A program made the position numbers and the translations under genes. A stretch of DNA of 64,000 bases from Methylobacterium terricola (GTDB lineage Bacteria > Pseudomonadota > Alphaproteobacteria > Rhizobiales > Beijerinckiaceae). Below the pieces are notes generated by a model that did no database searches, was not told where the DNA came from, and saw nothing but the letters and a program-made list of their open reading frames with translations. Location: the NCBI RefSeq assembly GCF_006151805.1, contig NZ_VDDA01000005.1, positions 248,001 through 312,000 of the forward strand. The letters are read 5' to 3'. Positions 53,907 through 62,575 of this stretch are shown here, one piece after another (within the stretch, counting starts at the first letter, position 1; each line of letters opens with the position of its first letter).

Positions 53907-55025
53907 TTACGGCGTACCCGGTTCCAGAGGCGGCGCGTGACGCGTCGCGCCGCACGGCGTCCGCGAGAAGCGGACGGGCGGCCGCGTTCCGATCAGCGGT
54001 CCCTCCGTCGGATGGTCGACCGCCTCGAAGAAGCCGGTCGCGACGAGGTGGGGATCGTCCAGCAGGTCCTCGATGCGGTTGACCCGCGAACAGGGCACGT
54101 CGAGGGGCGCCAGACGCGCGAGCCACCCCTCCGTCGTGTCCTGTGCGAGGCAGGCGGCGAGACGCTCGTAGAGGGTGTCGATCATCGCGGCGCGGGCGAC
54201 GTCGGACCCGAGGGCCTCGTCCTGCGCCCACGCGTCCCGGCCGGCGACCCGGAAGACGTCGCGCCAATGGTTCGCGTTGTAGGGCAGGACCGCGATGTAG
54301 CCGTCGCGGGTGCGGTAGGGCCGGCGATGCCGCGAGAGGAGCCGGGCATAGCCGGACGGACCGAGGGGCGGCCGGAAGGTGAGGCCGGCCAGGTGCTCGA
54401 CGGCGAGGAACGAGACCATGGACTCGAACATCGGCACCTCGATCGCCTGCCCCTCCCCCGTACAGGCGCGATGGAACAGGGCGGCGGCGATCGCGGTGGT
54501 GACGTAGAGCGACGTCGTCTTGTCGGCCGCGATGGTCGGTGCGTAGCGGGGCTCGCCCGAGGCCCGCCGTTCGAGATCGGCCCAGCCGCAGGCCGCCTGG
54601 ATGATGTCGTCGTAGGCCGGGCGGTCCCGGTAGGGCCCGTCCTGCCCGAAGCCGACGATGGCGCAGGTGATGAGGCCCGGATTGAGCGTGCGCATCCGTG
54701 CGTCATCGAGCCCGAGCCGGCCGGCCGCCTTCATGCGCATGTTGTGGACCAGGATGTCGGCGTCCCGGACGAGCTCGTCGAGCCGGGCGCGGTCCGCCGG
54801 CTGCTTGAGGTCGAGGACGAGGCCTCGCTTGCCGCGGTTGCAATTGAGGAACGCCGCGCCCATCCCGGGCGAGCGGGCCGGCCCGGGCGCACGCAGGATG
54901 TCGCCGGCCGGTCCCTCGACCTTGAGGACATCGGCGCCCATCTCGGCGAGAACCTGCGTCGCGAAGGGCCCGGCGACGACCGTGCTCACATCGACGACCC
55001 TGATGCCTGCGAGCGGACCCGGCAT
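53907..55025 (-). CDS. CaiB/BaiF family (class III) CoA transferase
   Basis: 372 residues. It starts PLAGIRVVDVSTVVAGPFATQ and has KRGLVLDLK and GFGQDGPYRDRPAYDDIIQA; the Asp in the AYDD region corresponds to the catalytic Asp of the class. It moves CoA between carboxylic acids. The N-terminal domain lacks insertions, and the length is slightly below 400, normal for the class. It is last of three minus-strand genes (LivK-like, SDR, CoA transferase) that look like a carboxylate catabolic operon. Confidence 0.93.
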   Translation of the reverse strand: MPGPLAGIRVVDVSTVVAGPFATQVLAEMGADVLKVEGPAGDILRAPGPARSPGMGAAFLNCNRGKRGLVLDLKQPADRARLDELVRDADILVHNMRMKAAGRLGLDDARMRTLNPGLITCAIVGFGQDGPYRDRPAYDDIIQAACGWADLERRASGEPRYAPTIAADKTTSLYVTTAIAAALFHRACTGEGQAIEVPMFESMVSFLAVEHLAGLTFRPPLGPSGYARLLSRHRRPYRTRDGYIAVLPYNANHWRDVFRVAGRDAWAQDEALGSDVARAAMIDTLYERLAACLAQDTTEGWLARLAPLDVPCSRVNRIEDLLDDPHLVATGFFEAVDHPTEGPLIGTRPPVRFSRTPCGATRHAPPLEPGTP

Positions 55026-55064
55026 GGCGCACCTCCCCCCTTCACCCTCTCCGTGGCCCGGTCC

Positions 55065-55835
55065 TCAGCGCGCCGTGAAGCCGCCGTCGACGGGCAGGGC
55101 CACCCCCGTCACGTAGGACGCGTCGTCCGACGCCAGCCACAGCACCGCGTGGGCGGCCTCCTCCGGCCGGCACAGGCGGCCCATCGGCACGGCGGCGACC
55201 ATCCGGGCCTCGGCGGCGGCGGCCTCGGCCGGAGCACCCGAGCGCCCGGTGAACCCGAGCTTCATCGGGGTCTCGGCGAGGCCGGGACAGACGACGTTCA
55301 CCCGCACGTTGTCGGGCGCGAAGGTCTGGGCGAGCGACTTCGTCAGCCCGACCACCGCGAACTTGGCGGCGGAGTAGATCGGGCTCCACATCGAGCCGAC
55401 GAGGCCCGAGACCGAGGCGGTGAACACGATCGACCCGCCACCGCGCCGGCGCATGTGGCCGATCACCTCGCCGGCGGCGAGCGCCGCCGCGGTCACGTTG
55501 AGGTCGATGGCGAGCTGGTAGGCCGGGAGGTCGAGGTTCTCGATGCCGCCGGGCCCGGGGATGCCGGCATGGGCCCAGAGCACGTCGATGCCGCCGAGGG
55601 CCGCCGCTGCCTCGTGGATCGAGCCGCGCATCGCCGCCGGCTGCGAGAGGTCGGCCTGCACCGTCGCGACGGCGTAGCCCCGCGCCGTCATGTCGGCGGA
55701 AAGCTGCGCGAGCCCGGCCGCGTTGACGTCGATCGCGGCGACCCGCGCGCCCTCCCGCAGGAAGAGCTCCACGCCGGCGCGCCCCATTCCCGAGGCCGCC
55801 GCCGTCACCACCACGAGCTTGTCTGCCAGACGCAT
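55065..55835 (-). CDS. Short-chain dehydrogenase/reductase
   Basis: 256 residues. The cofactor motif is TAAASGMGRAG (TGxxxGxG variant with Ala replacing the first Gly); D37 after the second strand (AAIDVNAAG) favours NAD(H). The catalytic Ser is in FTASVSG, and YSAAK supplies Tyr and Lys. Substrate unknown. It sits 39 bp before the CoA transferase and 78 bp after the binding-protein gene. Confidence 0.92.
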   Translation of the reverse strand: MRLADKLVVVTAAASGMGRAGVELFLREGARVAAIDVNAAGLAQLSADMTARGYAVATVQADLSQPAAMRGSIHEAAAALGGIDVLWAHAGIPGPGGIENLDLPAYQLAIDLNVTAAALAAGEVIGHMRRRGGGSIVFTASVSGLVGSMWSPIYSAAKFAVVGLTKSLAQTFAPDNVRVNVVCPGLAETPMKLGFTGRSGAPAEAAAAEARMVAAVPMGRLCRPEEAAHAVLWLASDDASYVTGVALPVDGGFTAR

Positions 55836-55913
55836 GTCCGTCGATCCCTGCCGTGTCGTCGCCGCGCGTCGGAAACGGGGCGCGCGACATCCCCGCCGAT
55901 GAGGCCCGACCGG

Positions 55914-57146
55914 CTACCGGACGAACGGGCAGCCGCCGTCCTTCAGGGGCCGGAAGGCCTCCGGCCCCGGGATGGTGGCGAGCACCTTGTAGTAATCGTA
56001 GGGCTTCTTCGACTCGTCCGGCGTCTTCACCTCGACGAGCATCATGTCGTGCAGCACGCGGCCGTCCTCGCGCAGGCGCGTCTTGCCGAAGAGCGGGTCG
56101 TCGAAGGTCCCCGCCTCGCGCATCGCCCTCACCACGGCCGCGCCGTCCTTGGCCGACCCGACCTTCGCGACGGCCCTGAGGAAGGCCAGGGTGGCGGAAT
56201 AGGCGCCGGCCTGGTTCATGGTGGGGTAGCGGCCGTTGTTGCGCGCGGCGAAGCGCGCGCCGAAGGCCCGGGTCGCCGGGTTGAGGTCCCAGTAGAACCC
56301 GGTCGTCAGGCGCAGGCCCTGCGCGGTCCGCAGGCCCAGCGAATGGATGTCCGACAGGAACAGGAGCATGCCGGCGAGCTGCTGTCCGCTCTGGACGATG
56401 CCGAACTCCGCCGCCTGCTTGATGGCGTTGATCGTGTCGCCGCCGGCATTGGTCAGGCCGATCACCTGCGCCTGCGAGGCCTGGGCCTGGAGCAGGAAGG
56501 ACGAGAAGTCCTTGGCGTCGGTCGGGTGGCGCACGGTCCCGGCCACCCGGCCGCCCTCGGCCTTCACCACGGCGCTGGCGTCGCGCTCGAGCGCGTGGCC
56601 GAGGGCGAAATCGGCGGTGATGAAGTACCAGGATTGGCCGCCGGCCTTCGTGATCGCCTCGGCGGTCCCGTGGGCGAGCGCCCAGGTGTCGTAGGTCCAG
56701 TGCACGGAGTTCGGCGTGCACGACCGCCCGGTCAGGTCCGAGGAGCCGGACGCGGTGAACAGCGCGACCTTGTTCTTCTCCCGAACGAGCGGCGCGAGCG
56801 CGAGCGAGATCGCGCTCGTCGGCATGTCGACGACGGCGTCCACGCCGTCCGAGTCGAACCACTTGCGCGCGATGGTGCTCGAGACGTCGGGCTTGTTCTG
56901 CGCATCGGCCGCGACGACCTCGATCGTCAGGCCCTTCGCCTCCGGCAGCCTGGCGAAATCCTCGACGGCCATCCGGGTCGCCTCGGCGGCCCCGGCGCCG
57001 CCGATATCCGAGAAGATCCCGGACATGTCGGCGAGGACCCCGATCTTGACCGGGACCTGCGCCTGGGCGGCCGGAGACAGCATCGTCGCGGCGAGCACAG
57101 TCGCGGCGACGAGGGTGAGCGTCCCGAGGGTACGGCGAAGCGGCAT
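55914..57146 (-). CDS. Branched-chain-amino-acid-type ABC substrate-binding protein (LivK-like), orphan
   Basis: 410 residues. Signal peptide (LGTLTLVAATVLAATMLSPAAQA), then a type I binding protein (VPVKIGVLADMSGIFSDIGG, FGHAL-type core, TNAGGDTINAIKQAAEFG). Such proteins in catabolic operons often bind aromatic or other carboxylates. No LivHMGF genes are nearby. GGGAGG precedes the ATG. A palindrome 80-100 bp upstream and a divergent IclR gene suggest its regulator. Confidence 0.92.
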   Translation of the reverse strand: MPLRRTLGTLTLVAATVLAATMLSPAAQAQVPVKIGVLADMSGIFSDIGGAGAAEATRMAVEDFARLPEAKGLTIEVVAADAQNKPDVSSTIARKWFDSDGVDAVVDMPTSAISLALAPLVREKNKVALFTASGSSDLTGRSCTPNSVHWTYDTWALAHGTAEAITKAGGQSWYFITADFALGHALERDASAVVKAEGGRVAGTVRHPTDAKDFSSFLLQAQASQAQVIGLTNAGGDTINAIKQAAEFGIVQSGQQLAGMLLFLSDIHSLGLRTAQGLRLTTGFYWDLNPATRAFGARFAARNNGRYPTMNQAGAYSATLAFLRAVAKVGSAKDGAAVVRAMREAGTFDDPLFGKTRLREDGRVLHDMMLVEVKTPDESKKPYDYYKVLATIPGPEAFRPLKDGGCPFVR

Positions 57147-57226
57147 GCATTCCTCCCTGCGGAAAGCCGGCCCATCGCGGCGCTCCGCTCGCGGCGCCGA
57201 TCATCGCGGCCCTCTGAATTCTTATG

Positions 57227-57245
57227 CAGGAATTTTTCATTCCTG
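57227..57245. promoter_or_regulatory. Palindrome CAGGAAT-N5-ATTCCTG, candidate IclR operator
   Basis: Perfect 7-bp arms around TTTTC in an AT-rich island (57214-57260) between the divergent LivK-like and IclR genes. The position fits control of both promoters. Confidence 0.55.
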
Positions 57246-57380
57246 ATTATGAATATGTCAAGCGCCGTGCGAGGAAGGGAGAGGTGATGCGTGTGGTGCC
57301 TCGAAGCGCCGGCCGTTAGGTTGCGCAGCCATAACCAGGGCGGCGGCCGAGCCCCGCCCCGGCACGGGGCGACGGGACAG

Positions 57381-58139
57381 ATGCAGGTCAAGCAGGCGGC
57401 CAACGTTCTCGAACTGATGGAGTATTTCGCCGAGCGGCGGCGTCCGGCCACCCTCGCCGAGATCTCGGACGATCTCGGCTGGCCGCGCTCGAGCACGTTC
57501 AACCTCGTCGGGACGATCGTCGAGAAGGGGTACCTCTACGAGCCGCGCCCGCGGGCGGGATATTATCCCACCCCGCGCTGGCTTACGCTCGCCCTGTCCG
57601 TGGCGGAGGCCGAGCCGCTGCCGCCCGTCGTCGACGACCTCGTGGCCGAGGTGGCAGCCGCCACCGGCGAGACCACGGCGGTCGGCACCCTGACCGGCAT
57701 CCACGCCCTGTTCCTCGCCGTGGCGGAATCCCGGCATCAGGTGCGCTACCACGCCCGGGTCGGCGACCGGGTGCCGGTCCATGCCAGCTCCGCCGGGCGG
57801 GCGATCCTCGCCCAGTATCCCGCGGCCTCCCGCGAGGCGATCTACCGCCGGATCGCGTTCGAGCGCTTCTCCGACACGACGCCGATGGCCGTCGAGATCG
57901 TGGAGCGCGCGCTGCGGGACGCGGAGGCGCGCGGCTACCACCAGAGCGACTCCGAGTACATCGCCGACCTCGCCGGCGTCGCCATCCCGCTTCCCCTCGG
58001 CGACCGCCGGCTCTCGATCGTCGTCGCGGGGCCGACCTCGCGCTGCCTGGCGCGGCGGCCCGGGACCGCCGCCCTCCTGCGGGAGGCCTTGTCGCGCCAC
58101 GCCCTCGCGCAGCCCGCCGCTCAGGTCCAGTCGAGGTAG
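57381..58139 (+). CDS. IclR-family transcriptional regulator
   Basis: 252 residues from the ATG at 57381 (MQVKQAANVLELMEYF); the upstream GTG at 57291 adds an atypical Arg-rich tail. The winged HTH (~5-65; TLAEISDDLGWPRSSTFNLVGTI, in part) precedes the IclR effector domain (~80-245). IclR proteins usually control adjacent catabolic genes, here the divergent LivK-SDR-CoA transferase operon. Its 3' end overlaps the convergent AraC gene by 19 bp. Confidence 0.93.
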   Translation: MQVKQAANVLELMEYFAERRRPATLAEISDDLGWPRSSTFNLVGTIVEKGYLYEPRPRAGYYPTPRWLTLALSVAEAEPLPPVVDDLVAEVAAATGETTAVGTLTGIHALFLAVAESRHQVRYHARVGDRVPVHASSAGRAILAQYPAASREAIYRRIAFERFSDTTPMAVEIVERALRDAEARGYHQSDSEYIADLAGVAIPLPLGDRRLSIVVAGPTSRCLARRPGTAALLREALSRHALAQPAAQVQSR

Positions 58140-58966
58140 GCCCGCGGGCAGGTACCGAGCACCCGCTTGAACATCGCCGTGAAGGCGCTCGGGCTGTCGT
58201 AGCCGACGTCGAGGGCGACGCTGGTGACGGAGGCGCCGCCGCCCAGGCGCGCGAGCGCCTCCATCAGCCGGACCCGCTGCTGCCAGGCCGCGAAGCTCAT
58301 CCCGGTCTCGCGGCGGAACAGGCGCGTAATCGTCCGGCGGCTCAGGCCGGTGAGGGCCGCCCACTCGTCCAGGGTCCGGGTCTCGCCGGCACGGGACAGG
58401 ACGCTCTCGCAGATCCGGCCGAGACGGTCGTCGCGCGGGACCACGACGTGCAGCGAGGAGGCGGGCATCCGGCCGATCTCCGCGAGCAGCAGGTCGACGA
58501 GCCGGCCCTCCCGTCCGTGCTCGTCGTAGAGGACCGGCATCGCCAGCACCTCGGCGAGCAGCGCCCGCAGGAGCGGCGTCGTGCGCATCGGACGGCAGGC
58601 GCCGTGGCCGTCCGGCATCGCGTCGGCCTCGACATAGAGCGTCTGGACCTCGACGTCGGCCCAGGAGCGAGACTGGTGGGTCACGCCCGGCGGGATCCAC
58701 AGCCCGTGATCCGGGGGGACGACGAAGCAGCCCTCGTCGGTCAGCATCGCGGTGACGCCGGCGATGCCGAGAATGAACTGCCCCCGCGCATGGGCGTGCC
58801 GGGTGCTGGTGCTGGTATCGGGGTAGAACGCCCCCATCCCGCTCACCCGGCGCGGCACGGCCTGCAGGGTGGCCGAGAGCGCGCGGGCCGCCCGCGGGTC
58901 GGCGGCCCTGCGGCCCTGCGGGGTCGTCTCGCGCCGCTCGGCCTCGAGCGGGAACGGCTTCCTCAT
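58121..58966 (-). CDS. AraC-family transcriptional regulator with cupin sensor domain
   Basis: 281 residues; start ATG at 58966 behind AAGGAGCG. The N-terminal cupin (~50-135; HAHARGQFILGIAG, GLWIPPGVTHQSRS) resembles the RmlC-like sensors of the NimR/YdeO group. The C-terminal HTH pair includes WAALTGLSRRTITRLFRRE and VTSVALDVGYDSPSAFTAMFKR. It is divergent from a peptide-type ABC operon with a 198-bp gap, so it may control that operon. Confidence 0.92.
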   Translation of the reverse strand: MRKPFPLEAERRETTPQGRRAADPRAARALSATLQAVPRRVSGMGAFYPDTSTSTRHAHARGQFILGIAGVTAMLTDEGCFVVPPDHGLWIPPGVTHQSRSWADVEVQTLYVEADAMPDGHGACRPMRTTPLLRALLAEVLAMPVLYDEHGREGRLVDLLLAEIGRMPASSLHVVVPRDDRLGRICESVLSRAGETRTLDEWAALTGLSRRTITRLFRRETGMSFAAWQQRVRLMEALARLGGGASVTSVALDVGYDSPSAFTAMFKRVLGTCPRAYLDWT

Positions 58967-59164
58967 CCTGCGCTCCTTGGACGGGCGATCGATCGGGACG
59001 GGCGACCGACCGGGCCGGAGGGAGGCAACCTGCATACCATGCCCGACCGCCCCGAGAGCCCATCGGCTGGCCCGATCGCGATACTCGGCGGCCCGGACGC
59101 GACGGCGGGCCGCGTCCGGCTCGGCTAGCCTCTCACGGTCGCTCACGGATCGGGAGAGGTCGGG

Positions 59165-60742
59165 ATGGATCGCCGCCAGTTCACCGGGGGATTGCTCGCC
59201 GGCGCCGCGTCCCTGCCGCTCGGCGCGGGACGGGCGGCGGCGCAGGCCCGCGGCGGCACGCTCAACGTCATCATCCAGCCCGAGCCGCCGGTCCTCGTCA
59301 CCGCCCTGAACCAGCAGCAGCCGACGCTGACCCTCGGCGGCAAGATCTACGAGAGCCTGCTCAAGTATGCCCCCGACCTGACGCCGCTGCCCGGCATGGC
59401 GCAGTCCTGGGAGATCGCGCCGGACGGGCTCACCTACACCTTCCGGCTGTTTCCCGGCATCACCTTCCACGATGGCACGCCGATGACGGCGCAGGACGTG
59501 GTCTTCTCCTGCATGACCCTGCTGATGGAGACCCATCCGCGGGCCCGCAACACCTTCCGCCGGGTGGCAAAGGCCGAGGCGCCCGATCCCCTGACCGTGG
59601 TCTTCACGCTGAAGGAGCCCTTCGCCCCGTTCCTCGGCTCCTTCGACTGCACCACGGCGCCGATCGTCCCGAAGCACGTCTACGAGGGGACGGACTTCCG
59701 CAAGAACCCGCTGAACGACAGGGCCATCGGGACCGGCCCGTTCAAGCTCAAGGAATGGGTGCGCGGCTCACACGTCCACCTCGTGCGCCATGACGGCTAC
59801 TATCGGAAGGACGAGCCGCATCTCGACGAGATCATCTACCGGGTCATCCCCGATGCGGCCTCGCGCACCCTCGCCCTCGAGAACGGCACGGTGCAGCTCG
59901 CGCAATGGTCCGACGTCGAGTTCTACGACATCGCCCGTCTCAAGGCCCGGCCGAACCTCGCCGTCACCACGACGGGCTACGAGTACTTCGCGCCGCTGCA
60001 ATGGATCGAGATGAACAACCGCGTCGCGCCCATGAACGACCGGCGCTTCCGGCAGGCGGTGATGCACGCCCTCGACCGCGAGGCCCTGGCGAAGCGCGTC
60101 TATTTCGGGCAGGCGAAGGTCGCGACCGGGCCGGTCGCCTCGAGGACGAAGTTCTACGACGCGAACGTGCGCAAGTACGAGTACAGCCTCGACAAGGCCA
60201 AGGCGCTCCTCGACGAGATGGGCCTCAAGCCCGGCGCCGGCGGCAAGCGGGTCGAGATCAAGTTCCTGGTGCCGCCCTACGGCGAATCCTACCAGCGCTC
60301 GGCGGAATTCTACCGCCAGTCCTTCGCCCGCGTCGGCATCGACCTCGTGCTCGAAGCGACCGACATGGCCGGATGGGCGTCCCGGGTCGGGAACTGGGAC
60401 TACCAGATGACGATGAACCTGCTCTACCAGCTCGGCGATCCGGCGCTCGGGGTCTCGCGCACCTACGTGACCTCGAACATCGTCAAGGGCATCCTGTTCT
60501 CGAACACGCAAGGATACTCGAACCCCGAGGTGGACCGGCTGTTCGACGCCGCGGCGAGCGCCATCGACGAGAAGAAGCGTCAGGAGCTCTACACCAAGGT
60601 CCAGCAGATCCTGGTCGAGGACGTGCCTGTCGCCTGGACGCTGGAAATCGAATTCCCGATCATCTACGACAAGGCGTTCAAGAACGTCGTGACGACGGCG
60701 ATCGGGTCGCACGAGACCTTCGGCGCGGTGACGAAGTCGTGA
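59165..60742 (+). CDS. Peptide/nickel-type ABC transporter substrate-binding protein (family 5)
   Basis: 525 residues. Tat-like signal (DRRQFTGGLLAGAASLPLG...AQA), then SBP_bac_5 (LNVIIQPEPPVLVTALNQ, IGTGPFKLKEWVRGS). First gene of a second peptide-type importer. GGAGAGG lies upstream. Ends in a GTGA overlap with the permease gene. It is not closely alike in sequence to the binding protein at 41181, so a different substrate is likely. Confidence 0.94.
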   Translation: MDRRQFTGGLLAGAASLPLGAGRAAAQARGGTLNVIIQPEPPVLVTALNQQQPTLTLGGKIYESLLKYAPDLTPLPGMAQSWEIAPDGLTYTFRLFPGITFHDGTPMTAQDVVFSCMTLLMETHPRARNTFRRVAKAEAPDPLTVVFTLKEPFAPFLGSFDCTTAPIVPKHVYEGTDFRKNPLNDRAIGTGPFKLKEWVRGSHVHLVRHDGYYRKDEPHLDEIIYRVIPDAASRTLALENGTVQLAQWSDVEFYDIARLKARPNLAVTTTGYEYFAPLQWIEMNNRVAPMNDRRFRQAVMHALDREALAKRVYFGQAKVATGPVASRTKFYDANVRKYEYSLDKAKALLDEMGLKPGAGGKRVEIKFLVPPYGESYQRSAEFYRQSFARVGIDLVLEATDMAGWASRVGNWDYQMTMNLLYQLGDPALGVSRTYVTSNIVKGILFSNTQGYSNPEVDRLFDAAASAIDEKKRQELYTKVQQILVEDVPVAWTLEIEFPIIYDKAFKNVVTTAIGSHETFGAVTKS

Positions 60743-61740
60743 CCGGGATGAGGCGCGCCGCCGGGATCGGGCTCGCCGCCGGTGCCTGGATCGTCCGGCT
60801 CGTGGCCGTGGTCCTGGTGATCGCGACCTTCAACTTCGCGCTCGTGCGGGCGGCCCCCGGCGACCCGGCGCAGGTCATGGCCGGGCAGTCGGGCGGCGCG
60901 GACGCCAAGCTGCTGGCCGACCTGCGCGCCGAGTACGGCCTCGACCAACCCTACGCGGTGCAGCTCGCGCGCCATCTCGGCCGGGTGATGACCCTCGATC
61001 TCGGCACCTCGACGCAGCAGCGCCGGCCGGTCCTCGACCTGATCCGCGAGCGCCTGCCCGCCACCCTGCTCCTCACGGTCACGGCCTTCGCCCTCGCGCT
61101 CCTCCTCGGCTCGACCCTCGGCGTGATGGCCGGCCTCGCGGCGGGCAGCGCCGCCGACACCGCCTTCACGGTCGTGTCGCTCGTGCTCTACGCCATGCCG
61201 GTGTTCTGGCTCGGGCTGATGCTGGTCCTGGTCTTCTCGGTCTGGCTCGATTGGCTGCCGCCCTTCGGCTACGGCACGATCAACGCCCGGCTCGGCCCCT
61301 GGCGCCAGGCCCTCGACCTCCTGACCTACCTCGCGATGCCGGCCGCGTCCCTCGGGGCGATCTACCTCGCGATCTACGCCCGGCTGATGCGCGCCGCGAT
61401 CATCGAGGTGGCACAGCAGGACTTCGTGAAGACCGCCCGCGCCAAGGGCCTCACGGCCACCCAGATCGTCGTCGGGCACATGCTGCGCAACGCCCTCGTG
61501 CCGGTGGTCACGGTGGCGGGCATGCAGGCCGGCGCCCTCGTCGGCGGCGCGGTCGTGGTCGAGACGGTGTTCGCCTGGCCGGGGCTCGGCCGGCTCACCT
61601 TCGACGCGCTGCTCCAGCGCGACTATCCGGTGATGCTCGGCGTCTTCCTCATCCTGTCGGTCATCGTCATCCTGTTCAACCTCGCGACGGATCTGGCCTA
61701 CCGGCTCATCGATCCGCGCATGCGGGCACGGAGCGCCTGA
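60739..61740 (+). CDS. Peptide-type ABC transporter permease (DppB-like)
   Basis: 333 residues from GTG at 60739 (GTGA overlap); an ATG three codons later is possible. Six membrane segments, VRAAPGDPAQVMAG and the EAA loop DFVKTARAKGLTATQIVVGH. The next gene starts 1 bp after its stop. Confidence 0.94.
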   Translation: MTGMRRAAGIGLAAGAWIVRLVAVVLVIATFNFALVRAAPGDPAQVMAGQSGGADAKLLADLRAEYGLDQPYAVQLARHLGRVMTLDLGTSTQQRRPVLDLIRERLPATLLLTVTAFALALLLGSTLGVMAGLAAGSAADTAFTVVSLVLYAMPVFWLGLMLVLVFSVWLDWLPPFGYGTINARLGPWRQALDLLTYLAMPAASLGAIYLAIYARLMRAAIIEVAQQDFVKTARAKGLTATQIVVGHMLRNALVPVVTVAGMQAGALVGGAVVVETVFAWPGLGRLTFDALLQRDYPVMLGVFLILSVIVILFNLATDLAYRLIDPRMRARSA

Positions 61741-61741
61741 G

Positions 61742-62575
61742 ATGGACGCGCTCAAGGCTTTCCTGCGCCACCCGAGCGGCATGGCCGGGCTCGTGCTCAT
61801 CCTGGCGGTGCTGGCCGTTGCGGCCTGCGCCCCCCTCCTCTACCCCGAATCCCCCTGGGAGATGGTGGCGATGCCCTTCGCCCCGCCCGGCGAGGACGGG
61901 ATGTGGCTCGGGGCCGACACTCTCGGGCGCGACGTCGCGGCGGGCATCGCCCACGGGGCCCGGGTCTCGCTCCTCATCGGGGTCGCCTCGGCCCTGGCGG
62001 CGCTCGTCATCGGGGTCACGGTCGGGGCGCTGGCGGGCTATGCCGGCGGCGGTCTCGACGCAGCGCTGATGCGCATGACCGAGCTGTTCCAGACGATCCC
62101 CGCCTTCGTGCTGGCGATCCTGCTCGTGGCGACCTTCACGCCCTCGCTCGCCACCATCGTCGCCACCATCGGGGCGGTGTCCTGGCCGCCGCTGGCGCGG
62201 CTCACCCGGGCCGAGTTCCTGCGCCTGCGCCGCCGGGAATTCGTCGAGGCCGCGATCTGCCAGGGGGAGCGCACGGCGCGGGTGGTGTTCGGGCACGTGC
62301 TGCCGAACGCGGTCTCGCCGATCCTGGTCACGGCCTCGCTCACCGTGGCGAGCGCGATCCTCATCGAGAGCGCCCTGTCCTTCCTCGGCCTCGGCGATCC
62401 CAACATGATGTCCTGGGGCTTCATGGTCGGCTCGGCCCGCAGCTCGATCCGCCAGGCGTGGTGGGCGAGCGTGTTTCCGGGCCTGGCGATCCTCCTCACC
62501 GTGCTCGCCATCAACCTGTTCGGCGAAGGCCTGAGCGACGTGCTCAACCCGCGCATCGCGCGGCGCCGGGGATGA
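61742..62575 (+). CDS. Peptide-type ABC transporter permease (DppC-like)
   Basis: 277 residues, six membrane segments. DppC signatures: WLGADTLGRDVAAGIAHGARVS (in part), EFVEAAICQGERTARVVFGHVLPN. Overlaps the fused ATPase gene by 4 bp (ATGA). Confidence 0.94.
   Translation: MDALKAFLRHPSGMAGLVLILAVLAVAACAPLLYPESPWEMVAMPFAPPGEDGMWLGADTLGRDVAAGIAHGARVSLLIGVASALAALVIGVTVGALAGYAGGGLDAALMRMTELFQTIPAFVLAILLVATFTPSLATIVATIGAVSWPPLARLTRAEFLRLRRREFVEAAICQGERTARVVFGHVLPNAVSPILVTASLTVASAILIESALSFLGLGDPNMMSWGFMVGSARSSIRQAWWASVFPGLAILLTVLAINLFGEGLSDVLNPRIARRRG

Noticed and set aside
53823..57287. 1154-codon plus-strand open frame
   Set aside because: It runs antisense across three convincing minus-strand genes and is dominated by Arg/Gly/His; no motif.
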